64,000 nt of DNA from CAVSJO01 sp963728445 (GTDB lineage Bacteria > Gemmatimonadota > Gemmatimonadetes > Longimicrobiales > RSA9). The translations under genes were made by a program, and so were the position numbers. Under the pieces are notes generated by a model. It searched no databases. It had not been told where the DNA came from and saw only the letters and a program-made list of their open reading frames with translations. Below, piece after piece: positions 8,036-16,524 of this stretch (position 1 is its first letter; each line of letters starts with the position of its first letter). The stretch lies in the NCBI GenBank assembly GCA_963728445.1, contig CAVSJO010000006.1:558001-622000 (forward strand). The letters run 5' to 3'.

Positions 8036-8989
8036 TCAGTCGATGGGTTCGAGCCCGGCGACGATGGACGCGCGGCGGCCCTCGAGGAAGGGGGGCAGCG
8101 CGACGCTCTCACCGAGCGTCGCCATGTCCTCGTCGACGCCGAAGCCCGGCTCGTCGGTGGCGATCTCGAAGAGCAGTCCGTTCGGCTCCCGGAAGTACAG
8201 GCTCCGGAAGTAATAGCGGTCGACCGGTCCGCTGTTGGGGACGCCCATCGTGTTCAACCTCTCGTTCCAGGCATTGTAGCTGTCGAGGGTGGGGGTGCGC
8301 AGCGCCACGTGGTGGACGGCGCCGGAACCGGACCGGGCGGCGCCGAGATGGGGATGCACGGCGGCGTGCAGCTCGGCGTGCGGACCGCCGTCGCCCATCT
8401 CGAACACGACGACGTCCCGCCCTGCCTGCTCCGGGTCCTCGTAGGTCCGCACCGGGCGCATGCCGAGGACCTTCGTGAGGACCTGCTCGGTCGACCGCAG
8501 GTCCGGCACGCTCAGCGTCACGGGGCCGAGGCCGCGGACCTGGTACGCGGCCGGGACGGGGCTTCTCTCCCACGCCACCGGCCGATCGCCGGCGCCGCCG
8601 TCGTCGACGAGGGCCAGCCGCTGCCCCTCCGGGTCCTCGAACGCGAGCGTCAGGCGGCCGTCCCGCTCCTCCAGCTCCGCCCCCTCGACGCCCTGCGCCC
8701 GCAGCCGCTCGGCCCACCAGTCCAGCGCCTCGCGTCCGCTCACCCGCAGTCCCGTGCGCACGAACGCCCGGGTGCCTCTCCGCTCCCTCGGCAGCGGCCA
8801 GTCGAAGAAGGTGAGATCGGTCCCCGGGCTACCCACGGCGTCGGCGTAGAAGAGGTGGTAGGCGCTGACGTCGTCCTGGTTCACGCTCCTCTTCACCAGC
8901 CGCATGCCGATCGGCTGCGTGTAGAAGCGGTGATTGCCCCGGATGTCCGCCGACACGGCGGTGACATGGTGCAGCCCCGTCAGCTCCAT
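8036..8989 (-). CDS. VOC-family ring-cleaving dioxygenase / glyoxalase-like protein
   Basis: 317-aa protein with two vicinal-oxygen-chelate modules. The first begins LTGLHHVTAVSADI, with the metal-binding His, and the second begins VRGLGPVTLSVPDL. GAVHHVALRT and GLLFEIATDEPGF supply the later His and Glu positions. It resembles the MhqO/LinE-like proteins often annotated as ring-cleaving dioxygenases or quinone-stress proteins. An AAGGAGAGG ribosome-binding site precedes ATG 8989. It is first in the operon with plsC and the FAD oxidoreductase. The substrate cannot be predicted. Confidence 0.88.
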   Translation of the reverse strand: MELTGLHHVTAVSADIRGNHRFYTQPIGMRLVKRSVNQDDVSAYHLFYADAVGSPGTDLTFFDWPLPRERRGTRAFVRTGLRVSGREALDWWAERLRAQGVEGAELEERDGRLTLAFEDPEGQRLALVDDGGAGDRPVAWERSPVPAAYQVRGLGPVTLSVPDLRSTEQVLTKVLGMRPVRTYEDPEQAGRDVVVFEMGDGGPHAELHAAVHPHLGAARSGSGAVHHVALRTPTLDSYNAWNERLNTMGVPNSGPVDRYYFRSLYFREPNGLLFEIATDEPGFGVDEDMATLGESVALPPFLEGRRASIVAGLEPID

Positions 8990-9052
8990 CGGTCCTCTCC
9001 TTCGCGTGTCCTGGAAGGAGAGGTATACCCGGAGGGTTCCCGCCCGATCCGG

Positions 9053-11659
9053 CTACCGGCCGAACCAGTACGTCATCTTCACGAGGAACGTGTTGTCGGG
9101 GTGCAGCCCGAACAGGTCGCCGTACTCCGCGCCCCAGGAGCGGTCGGGCGCGGTCGCGTCGTAGCCATCCCGGGCGTGGGTCCACACGAGGAAGACCGTC
9201 GAGCCCGGCCGGTACTCCCAGCGCAGGACCGCGTTTGCGCGGAGCTGGCGGAAGTCGAAGCCGTCGGAGGATCCCGCGGGCGGCGTCCAGGAGGAGAAGC
9301 GAGCGTCGTACAAGGTCGCTCGCGGCGTAGCGCTCAGCTCGCGCACGCTCGTGTACCGACCCGTGCTGGTATACGGCTGCGCATAGAAGTCCAGGGCCAG
9401 GTCGGGCGTCGCGGCGAAGGAGAGCCGGGTCGTGAGCCCGAGCGTCTTCTGGTCCAGGTGCGCGAACGCGTAGTGCGTCTGCCCGGCGTCGTCGGCGAAG
9501 TTCCCGTACCACTGCGAGTCGTCGACGTTGTGGGACACGCTCGCGCCGACGCTCGCCTGGAGCTGCGTCGAGACTCGCAGATCGAAGCCCGGCTCGAAGG
9601 AGGCGTAGCTGGACCTCCCCCCGTCCGAACGATCCAGATTGATCCACAGGAACGGCGAGACCGTCCGCCTGCCGTCGCCGTTCACGCCGAACCATGGAGA
9701 GACCGAGACCGACTGCCGCACGGCCGGTCCGCCGCGGCTGCACCGGTCGCAGAACGTGCCTCCGATCCGGTTTACGCTGGTCCCCGCATGGACCCACCAG
9801 TTGTTCACCAGCCACATGTGGGCGTTCACGTTGACCCCGCGCTGAAGCGGCAGTCCGTCGCTCGTCCACGCGTTCCACTGATTGCCGTTGATCTGCAGCG
9901 ACTTGTAGATGCCCTTCGGCTGGCGGAAGCTGAGCGCCGCCCAGGTGTTCCAGTCCTGCTGATCGGCCCGCTGCAGGTAGCCGAGGTCGTTCGGCTCGAA
10001 GCCCACCGACTGCCGCTCGAGGGCCGTCTCGAAGCGAAGCAGCCCGCCGCCGTACTTTCCGAAGATCAGCTCGGCCGACGAACCCGTAAGGGACGTCCGC
10101 GCAGGATCGTAGCGGCCCGGTCCGTCTGGCCGCTGGTAGCCGTGCACGTTGTCCGTCTGCGTCGCGGCGATCGCCGCCTCCGAGCCCGAGACGCGGCTGC
10201 CGACGAGAGCCGCCGAGACCTGGTAGTTCCCGCCGCCGAACCGATGCCGTACCTGCGCCCCGGCCACGTACGCGTCCCGACGCAGGAAATCCTCCGTCCA
10301 CGTGTCCAGCGATCGGTTCACGGCGGTCCCGATGAGCCCGATGCTGCTCTCGCCGTTGCGGAAGTCCTGCCGCAGGCGGACGACGGCGTAGTTCGTCCGC
10401 GGCTCGATCGTCCGTCCCCCGGTCCCGTCGACCCCCTGCGTGACCGCATCCAGCACGCCGACGGAGAGACCGGACGACGACCGGCCCGTCAGCTTCGCCG
10501 CGGCCGCGATGGGCGTCCCCGTGGGCGACCCGGCGTCCCCGTACGTGTCCAGCAGGTGAGGGGACCGGCCGATGCGTCGGGAGTAGAACAGCCCCTCGTT
10601 CCCGCAGTCGTGGGCGATGTAGCAGTTCAGCTCGAAGCGATACAGTCCGGTGCCCTCCACGAAGAACGGCCGCTTTTCACTGTAGAAGGTCTCGAACGCG
10701 CCCAGGTTCACCACCGCCGGATCGGCCTCGACCTGGCCGAAGTCGGGATTGACGGTGGCGTTCAGCGCGAGGTTGGGCGTGATGCCGAAGCGAAGGTCGG
10801 CGCCGACGGTCTGATCCTGCACGCGCTCGTATCCGGAGCCGCCCAGCCGCGACGCGTTCTTGGCGACTACGTACGGCGCGATCTCCACGTGCCGGGCGGA
10901 GCCGATGTCCCCGATCCCGCCCAGCTCACCGAGCTGCGAGGCGAGGCCGGTATGCGTGGGACTGTAGACGGGCCAGCTGTCCCGCTCGTTCAAACGCTCG
11001 ATGTCCCGCCACACGCCGAAGCCGAACGTCTGGGTAGGCGCCGCCGCGTAGCGGAGCTGCGAGAAGGGGACACGGAACTCCGCCGTCCAGCCCAGCGAGT
11101 CGACACGCGTTGCGACGTCCCAGACGCCGTTCCAGGAATCGTCCTCGTGATTGTCGTCGAAGATGGCGTAGTCCCGCTTCACCCCGTCGGGATTCACCGC
11201 CAGCTCCACCCCGCTGCGCCGGTCGTGATAGGCGTCGATGATGAGCTTGATCTGGTCCGACGGTCCCCGTACGTCACGGCGGCTCAATGCATGCATGATA
11301 CTGTCCGGGTGCGGGTCGAACATCCGCACGAAGACGTAGAGGGCCCGGTCGTCGTAGGTGACCCGGAACTCGGTTCGGAAGCGCGCCTCGCCGTCCTCCA
11401 CCGGCTGGAACTGACGGAAGCCTGTCGTCACAGGCGCCGTCGCCCACACGGCGTCGTCGTCGCGGCCGTCCAGCACCGGAGCCGCCGGCGCCGCGACCGC
11501 CGTCGCCGTTCGAGACGATGCCGCCTTCGACGGAGTCGCCGCCCGGGAGTGCGACATCGCGGGCGCGTCCGAGGGCGCCTGGAAACCGCGCGCGACAGGA
11601 GGGTTCGCCCCCGCCGACGTCGCGAGGAGAAGAGTCAGGGCCAGCGCTTTTCGAGTCAT
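9053..11659 (-). CDS. DUF5916 outer-membrane beta-barrel protein with N-terminal CBM9-like domain
   Basis: 868-aa secreted protein. Residues 1-18 are a signal peptide (MTRKALALTLLLATSAGA). Around residues 45-170 is a family-9 carbohydrate-binding-like domain (PVLDGRDDDAVWATAPV, then TYDDRALYVFVRMFD). The rest is a long series of alternating aromatic/polar strands ending in KMTYWFGR, as expected for a membrane barrel. Proteins of this DUF5916 type are common in Bacteroidota and Gemmatimonadota and have no settled function. ATG 11659 follows GGGAG. It is divergent from the nitronate monooxygenase gene across about 180 bp. A very long reading frame on the opposite strand is only a codon-bias shadow. 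Confidence 0.88.
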   Translation of the reverse strand: MTRKALALTLLLATSAGANPPVARGFQAPSDAPAMSHSRAATPSKAASSRTATAVAAPAAPVLDGRDDDAVWATAPVTTGFRQFQPVEDGEARFRTEFRVTYDDRALYVFVRMFDPHPDSIMHALSRRDVRGPSDQIKLIIDAYHDRRSGVELAVNPDGVKRDYAIFDDNHEDDSWNGVWDVATRVDSLGWTAEFRVPFSQLRYAAAPTQTFGFGVWRDIERLNERDSWPVYSPTHTGLASQLGELGGIGDIGSARHVEIAPYVVAKNASRLGGSGYERVQDQTVGADLRFGITPNLALNATVNPDFGQVEADPAVVNLGAFETFYSEKRPFFVEGTGLYRFELNCYIAHDCGNEGLFYSRRIGRSPHLLDTYGDAGSPTGTPIAAAAKLTGRSSSGLSVGVLDAVTQGVDGTGGRTIEPRTNYAVVRLRQDFRNGESSIGLIGTAVNRSLDTWTEDFLRRDAYVAGAQVRHRFGGGNYQVSAALVGSRVSGSEAAIAATQTDNVHGYQRPDGPGRYDPARTSLTGSSAELIFGKYGGGLLRFETALERQSVGFEPNDLGYLQRADQQDWNTWAALSFRQPKGIYKSLQINGNQWNAWTSDGLPLQRGVNVNAHMWLVNNWWVHAGTSVNRIGGTFCDRCSRGGPAVRQSVSVSPWFGVNGDGRRTVSPFLWINLDRSDGGRSSYASFEPGFDLRVSTQLQASVGASVSHNVDDSQWYGNFADDAGQTHYAFAHLDQKTLGLTTRLSFAATPDLALDFYAQPYTSTGRYTSVRELSATPRATLYDARFSSWTPPAGSSDGFDFRQLRANAVLRWEYRPGSTVFLVWTHARDGYDATAPDRSWGAEYGDLFGLHPDNTFLVKMTYWFGR

Positions 11660-11841
11660 CGGTACGTCTCCCGGGGAGGTCACACCCCGTTGGACAGCGG
11701 GAACGCCCGAAGGGTTGTGAGAAGGTCCGGCGGCCGTCCGCATGGACCTCGGACGCGCGTGGGGGTATACTTCACGACTGTCCCTCGGTCCCGGCGATGA
11801 ACGCCGGCGGCCGGATTCGCAGCCGAACGAGGAACGAGCGC

Positions 11842-13311
11842 ATGGAAGGAGTCCTGTCACCATCTCTCCCCGTGATCATCCAGGGAGGCATGGGTATCGG
11901 CGTCTCGAACTGGCACCTCGCCCGGGCCGTTTCGATGTATGGCCACCTGGGCGTGGTCTCCGGGACGTGCATCGACTCCCTTTTCGTACGACGCCTTCAG
12001 GACGGCGACATCGGTGAGCACCTGCGCCGCGCAATCAAGCATTTTCCGCTGCCGGACGTCGGCGCGGACGCCCTCAAGAAGTACTTCAATCCCGAGGGGC
12101 GAGAGGACGGAGCGCCGTACAAGCTCCTGTCCATGTGGCGGCAGACCGTGAGCCGCGCCCGCGAGCAGATCACGATGCTGGCCAGCTTCGCCGAGGTGTA
12201 CCTCGCCCGCGAGGGACACGACGGCCAGATCGGCGTGAACCTGCTCACGAAGGTCCAGATGCCGAATCTGTCCACCCTCTACGGTGCCATGCTCGCCGGC
12301 GTGGACTACGTGTTGATGGGGGCCGGCATCCCGAAGGAGATCCCCGGCGTGCTGGACGCCTTTGCCGAAGGCCGTGCCGCATCGCTGAAGCTGGATGTGG
12401 AGGGTCTCGATCGCGGCGAGTGCGTGGAGATGACGTTTGATCCCGCCGACCACTTCGACGGCGCCCCTCCGAAGCTGAAGCGCCCGAAGTTCCTGCCCAT
12501 CGTCTCGTCCCATCCCCTCGCCGCCATGCTGGCGCGCAAGGCCACGGGGCGCGTGGACGGCTTCATCGTCGAGGGCCCGACCGCCGGCGGTCACAACGCG
12601 CCGCCCCGGGGTCGACACGACCCGTCCGAGGGCGACCCCGAGTACGGGCCGCGGGACGAGGCCGACCTGGACGCCATGTGCGAGCTCGGCCTGCCCTTCT
12701 GGCTTGCGGGCGGATCCGGCTCACCCGAAGGGGTTCGGCAGGCCCTGGAAGCGGGGGCCGCAGGAGTTCAGGTGGGAACGCTCTTCGCCTATTCCGACGA
12801 GAGCGGGATCGAGGACAGCCTGAAGCGGCGAACGCTGGAGAAGGTTCGCAGCGGCGGCGTGGACGTGAAGACCGACTTCCGCGCGTCGCCGACGGGCTTC
12901 CCGTTCAAGGTCGTCCAGCTGCAGGGTACCAACGCGGACCGGAACCAGTACCAGAAGCGCAACCGGATCTGTGATCTCGGCTATCTTCGCACCGCCTACA
13001 AGCGGGAGGATGGTCGCGTCGACTACCGGTGCCCGGCGGAGCCCATCGACACCTACCTGAAGAAGGGCGGCACGACCGAGGAGACGTGCGGGCGGAAGTG
13101 TCTGTGCAACGCCCTGATGGCGGACATCGGTCACCCCCAGATGCGTCCCGAGGGCGAGGAGCGCCCGCTCCTCACGAGCGGGGACGACCTGATGCGGCTC
13201 GACCGCTTCCTCGGCGACCGCGAGAGCTACTCGGCGACCGACGTGCTGGACTGGCTGATGAGCGGCGTCGCCGCGGCGCGCGTCGAGGCCGACGAGGTCG
13301 TCGCGGCGTAG
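11842..13311 (+). CDS. nitronate monooxygenase family protein (extended form)
   Basis: 489-aa FMN-dependent TIM-barrel protein of the nitronate monooxygenase / 2-nitropropane dioxygenase family. VIIQGGMGIGVSNWHLA is the N-terminal FMN-site signature. GFIVEGPTAGGHNAP, LAGGSGSPEGVRQALEAGAAGVQVGTLFA and the acidic residues between are the phosphate-binding end of the barrel. It is longer than classic NMOs (about 320-380 aa), with an insertion near residues 150-220 and a Cys-containing tail (TCGRKCLCNAL) that could bind metal. GAGGA eight bases before ATG 11842 supports the start; an ATG at 11797 is an alternative. It oxidises alkyl nitronates or reduces related substrates; the exact role is unknown. 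Confidence 0.88.
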   Translation: MEGVLSPSLPVIIQGGMGIGVSNWHLARAVSMYGHLGVVSGTCIDSLFVRRLQDGDIGEHLRRAIKHFPLPDVGADALKKYFNPEGREDGAPYKLLSMWRQTVSRAREQITMLASFAEVYLAREGHDGQIGVNLLTKVQMPNLSTLYGAMLAGVDYVLMGAGIPKEIPGVLDAFAEGRAASLKLDVEGLDRGECVEMTFDPADHFDGAPPKLKRPKFLPIVSSHPLAAMLARKATGRVDGFIVEGPTAGGHNAPPRGRHDPSEGDPEYGPRDEADLDAMCELGLPFWLAGGSGSPEGVRQALEAGAAGVQVGTLFAYSDESGIEDSLKRRTLEKVRSGGVDVKTDFRASPTGFPFKVVQLQGTNADRNQYQKRNRICDLGYLRTAYKREDGRVDYRCPAEPIDTYLKKGGTTEETCGRKCLCNALMADIGHPQMRPEGEERPLLTSGDDLMRLDRFLGDRESYSATDVLDWLMSGVAAARVEADEVVAA

Positions 13312-13354
13312 TACCTTCGCTTCGTACGCCGGACGACGGTGTGGGCGTTCGCCT

Positions 13355-16012
13355 CTACTCGTTGAGCGCCCGGACCGGCTCGATGCGAGCCGCGCGGGCG
13401 GCGGGCAGCCACGCCGCGATCGCTGCCGTGGCGGCCACCACGAAAGCGACGGCCACTCGCGTCCCGGCATTGCCAGCCTCGACGCCGAAGAGCAGCCGAT
13501 CGAGGACCCGCGCCGCGGCTACGGAGCAGGCGAGCCCGGCCGCGAGTCCGACGCCTGCCGGAACGAGCGCCTGACGAAGAACCAGCCGCCGAACATCCCT
13601 GCCGCCTGCGCCGAGCGCGATCCGCACGCCGATCTCGCGCGTTCTCGCCTGTACGGCATGGTTGAGAACCCCGAACAGACCCACCGACGTGAGGGCCAGA
13701 GCGAGAAGGGCGAAGAGCGAGAGCAGCACCGCGTAGAAACGCGGCGCGGCGACGGCCTTCGCCAGCAGACCGTCCCCCGTGAGCACCTCCTCAACGATGG
13801 CCCGATCTCCCGCCGCGGCGACGATGGCCCGGAGTCGGGAGAGCACCGCCTCCTCGTTCTCGGCCGTTCGCACGACGAACCACAGGTCGCCGTGTAGCAG
13901 CGACGCGGCACCGAGCGGCGCGTAGATCTGGTATCGCTCGCCGGACCCCTCCAGGGAGAACGCCGCAACGTCCTCCACCACGCCCACCACCCGTTGCCAG
14001 GGCGCCGCCGCCTCTCCCTGCTTCAGCCGGAACCTCATTCCGACGGCTTGTCCTCCCGGGGCGAGTGCCCGGGCGAAGCTCGCGCTCACGACGCGCGAAT
14101 TGGAGTCGAAGCCACGCTCCGACGAAAGGAAGGTGCGCCCCTCGACGAGGTCTACGCCGAGAACGTGAAAGTAGTCCGGCGGCACCCGGGCCATTGCTCG
14201 TATCCCGTTCTCCAGGTCGCGGCCCGGGCGAGCTCCGTCCACCTCGAGCGTGCCGGACGTGAATCCATAGTGCAGCGGAATCTCCCCCGTGACCGTCGCC
14301 TCCGTGGCCCCCGGGATCGCGCGGGCGCGCGCCACGAGATCGCTGGTGAACCGGTCCAGCTCGGCGTCGTTCGGAGCTGCGTCCGCCGGAAACGACAGCC
14401 GCGCAGCCACGAGCCCCTTCGGACGGAACCCTGGATCCACGCGGTGGAGCCGGATCAGCGTCTCCGAGAGCAGGCCGGCGCCGACGAGCAGCACCACCGA
14501 CAGCGCGACCTGACCCGCCACGAGCCCCGAGCGGAAGCGGCCGCTCCCCCGTGCGCTGACCGAGCCGACCGGCTCCGCCTTAAGTTCGTCGTCAGGGCGG
14601 ACTCTGGACGCACGAAGCGCCGGAAGAACTCCGAATACCACCAGGGTCCCGATTCCCACAATCGCCCCGAAGGCGAATGCGCGACCGTCCACTGCCACGC
14701 GATCGAGGGATGCGAGCTGGTCTGGACGGAACCGACGGACGAGAGCGACCCCCGCCATCGCCAGAGCCACGCCGACGGCGGACGCGGCAGTCGCAAGGAT
14801 CCCGCATTCCACGAGGAGTTGCCGCACGATCTGTCCGCGTCGCGCGCCCAGCGCGATTCGAATGGCGAGCTCCCGCGATCGGGCCGCGCCCCGCGACAAC
14901 AGCAGCGCGGCCACGTTGGCGCACGCCACGAGCAGAACGAGCGCGACAGCCCCCATCAGAACGAGGAGAGTCGATCTGAGATCGACGTCCAGAAAATCCG
15001 TGACCGTCCGAAGGTGGGGCTGCCAGCCCTCGAACACCTTCGCACGCTCCGACACGCCTGAGCGGATGCCTTCCAGCTCGCGCGTGGCGTCGGCGGCCGT
15101 CGTCCCGGGGCCGAGCCTCGCGATCATGCTCACCGTCTCGATCCGTGGCCGACCACTCGTATCGCCCACCATCGCACCCGCCGGACGCAACGGCACCGCG
15201 TACTCCGGATCGCCGGCCTGCGGCAGCCGCGTCAAGGACGCCGGAAGGACACCCACGATTTCGTACGGCTCCCCGTCCAGCTGCACCGTCCGCCCGATCG
15301 CGCCCCGGTCGCCTCCGTATCGCCGCTGCCACGTTCCGTAGGCGAGCATCACCACGCGTGGACTGCCCAGACGCACCTCGGCCTCCGTGAACGAGCGGCC
15401 CACGGCGGGCGTTTCCCCGAAGAAGCCGAGATACCCGGACTCGACCTGGAGAACGCCGACCGTCCGTGCGTCCGCGCCGCCGCCGAGCCGCATGGACTTC
15501 CCCTCCCACAGCGTCGCCCCCGCGAGCGTTCGGCTTCTCGCCTTCCACGCCTCAGCGACTTCCCGTGGCGGCGACGTCTCCATGCGGCCGGCGGGGTCCT
15601 GCTGCCACACGAACACCATGCGGTCCGCATCGCGGAACGGCAGAGGATGCAGCAGCAGGCGATTGACCGCACTGTAAACCGCCGTCGTCGCGCCCAGACC
15701 CATCCCGAGGGTCAGCACGGCCGCAACGCTCACGCCCGGGCGCCTCATCAGAGATCGGGCGCCGAATCGCCCGTCCCGCACCAGGGCGTCCAGCGCACGA
15801 CCCGGGCGCGCCTCCCGGCTGGCCTCACGGTGGCCTTCGAGGCCCCCGAACTCGATCCGTGCCCGTCGCCGCGCCTCATCGGGATCGAGCCCCGCCTCCC
15901 GGTGGGAGCGCGCCTGCATCTCGAGATGAAAGCGCATCTCCTCGTCCATCTCCCGGTCCAGCGATCCCCCGGCGAAGGTCGCGCGCAGCCACTCCACCCA
16001 TCTTCCAAACAT
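13355..16012 (-). CDS. ADOP-family (MacB/FtsX-like) ABC permease
   Basis: 885-aa membrane protein of the acidobacterial duplicated orphan permease type. The N-terminal FHLEMQARSHREAGLDPDEARRRA-like region is the permease prefix domain. TM1 is near residues 80-105 (VLTLGMGLGATTAVYSAV), followed by a large periplasmic MacB-like domain, a cluster of three TMs (LRSTLLVLMGAVALVLLVACANVAALL), and a second copy of the same layout ending VRALNE. No ATPase gene is nearby, as usual for orphan permeases. A GAGGA site precedes ATG 16012, 8 bp after the PadR stop, so the two form an operon. Its substrate or signalling role is unknown. A close structural counterpart is encoded at 59469-62099. Confidence 0.9.
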   Translation of the reverse strand: MFGRWVEWLRATFAGGSLDREMDEEMRFHLEMQARSHREAGLDPDEARRRARIEFGGLEGHREASREARPGRALDALVRDGRFGARSLMRRPGVSVAAVLTLGMGLGATTAVYSAVNRLLLHPLPFRDADRMVFVWQQDPAGRMETSPPREVAEAWKARSRTLAGATLWEGKSMRLGGGADARTVGVLQVESGYLGFFGETPAVGRSFTEAEVRLGSPRVVMLAYGTWQRRYGGDRGAIGRTVQLDGEPYEIVGVLPASLTRLPQAGDPEYAVPLRPAGAMVGDTSGRPRIETVSMIARLGPGTTAADATRELEGIRSGVSERAKVFEGWQPHLRTVTDFLDVDLRSTLLVLMGAVALVLLVACANVAALLLSRGAARSRELAIRIALGARRGQIVRQLLVECGILATAASAVGVALAMAGVALVRRFRPDQLASLDRVAVDGRAFAFGAIVGIGTLVVFGVLPALRASRVRPDDELKAEPVGSVSARGSGRFRSGLVAGQVALSVVLLVGAGLLSETLIRLHRVDPGFRPKGLVAARLSFPADAAPNDAELDRFTSDLVARARAIPGATEATVTGEIPLHYGFTSGTLEVDGARPGRDLENGIRAMARVPPDYFHVLGVDLVEGRTFLSSERGFDSNSRVVSASFARALAPGGQAVGMRFRLKQGEAAAPWQRVVGVVEDVAAFSLEGSGERYQIYAPLGAASLLHGDLWFVVRTAENEEAVLSRLRAIVAAAGDRAIVEEVLTGDGLLAKAVAAPRFYAVLLSLFALLALALTSVGLFGVLNHAVQARTREIGVRIALGAGGRDVRRLVLRQALVPAGVGLAAGLACSVAAARVLDRLLFGVEAGNAGTRVAVAFVVAATAAIAAWLPAARAARIEPVRALNE

Positions 16013-16020
16013 GGAGATCC

Positions 16021-16353
16021 TCACGCCGTGGCGAGAACGGCTTCCACCGCCCCGGCGAACCTCCGCCACGCGGCCGTCTCCTCCCCCAGCGCCCTCCGCC
16101 CGCGCGTCGTGAGTCGGTAGTACTTCGCACGCCGATTGTGCTGCGTGAGCCGCCAGTCGCCCTCGACGAAGCCCTTCGTCCGCAACCTCTGCAGAGCAGG
16201 ATAGAGCGACCCCTGGTTCACCTCCAGCACGCCCGAGGAGATCTGCTGTATCCGCTGACTGATGCCCCAGCCGTGCATCGGCTCGAGCGTCAACGTCTTG
16301 AGGATCAGCATCTCGAGGGTTCCCTGCAGCACGTCCGCCGTGCGGTCGGCCAT
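16021..16353 (-). CDS. PadR-family transcriptional regulator
   Basis: 110-aa winged-helix regulator. LEMLILKTLTLEPMHGWGISQRI is the first part of the winged helix, and NQGSLYPALQRL is the recognition helix typical of ADOP-linked PadR proteins. The C-terminal helix (LGEETAAWRRFAGAVEAVL) is the dimerisation helix. AGGAG is correctly spaced before ATG 16353. The upstream region holds a perfect TGTCGACA palindrome (16370-16377) close to the start, a possible autoregulatory operator. It precedes the ADOP permease by 8 bp and probably represses it. Confidence 0.93.
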   Translation of the reverse strand: MADRTADVLQGTLEMLILKTLTLEPMHGWGISQRIQQISSGVLEVNQGSLYPALQRLRTKGFVEGDWRLTQHNRRAKYYRLTTRGRRALGEETAAWRRFAGAVEAVLATA

Positions 16354-16524
16354 GGCGTCTCCTGTAGAGTGTCGACAATCAAAGGGTAGCCATGGGTGGG
16401 GCCGGACGTCAACGGTGTCGACGCCGTCTGGACCGCCAGCGGCGCGGACGCTATTCTGCCCCGACGCCTCAGGCCCCATGCACTGGAACGGGCGCTTCCC
16501 GCCTCAGAATCGGAGGATCGTACG

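Noticed and set aside
8040..8062. GGGTTCGAGCCC, T-arm-like
   Set aside because: It encodes the last residues of the VOC protein and no other tRNA arms are found.
8024..11800. 1258-codon frame on the + strand
   Set aside because: It is antisense to the VOC gene and the DUF5916 barrel gene, both with clear motifs, and has no family-like sequence; a shadow of GC-biased third positions.
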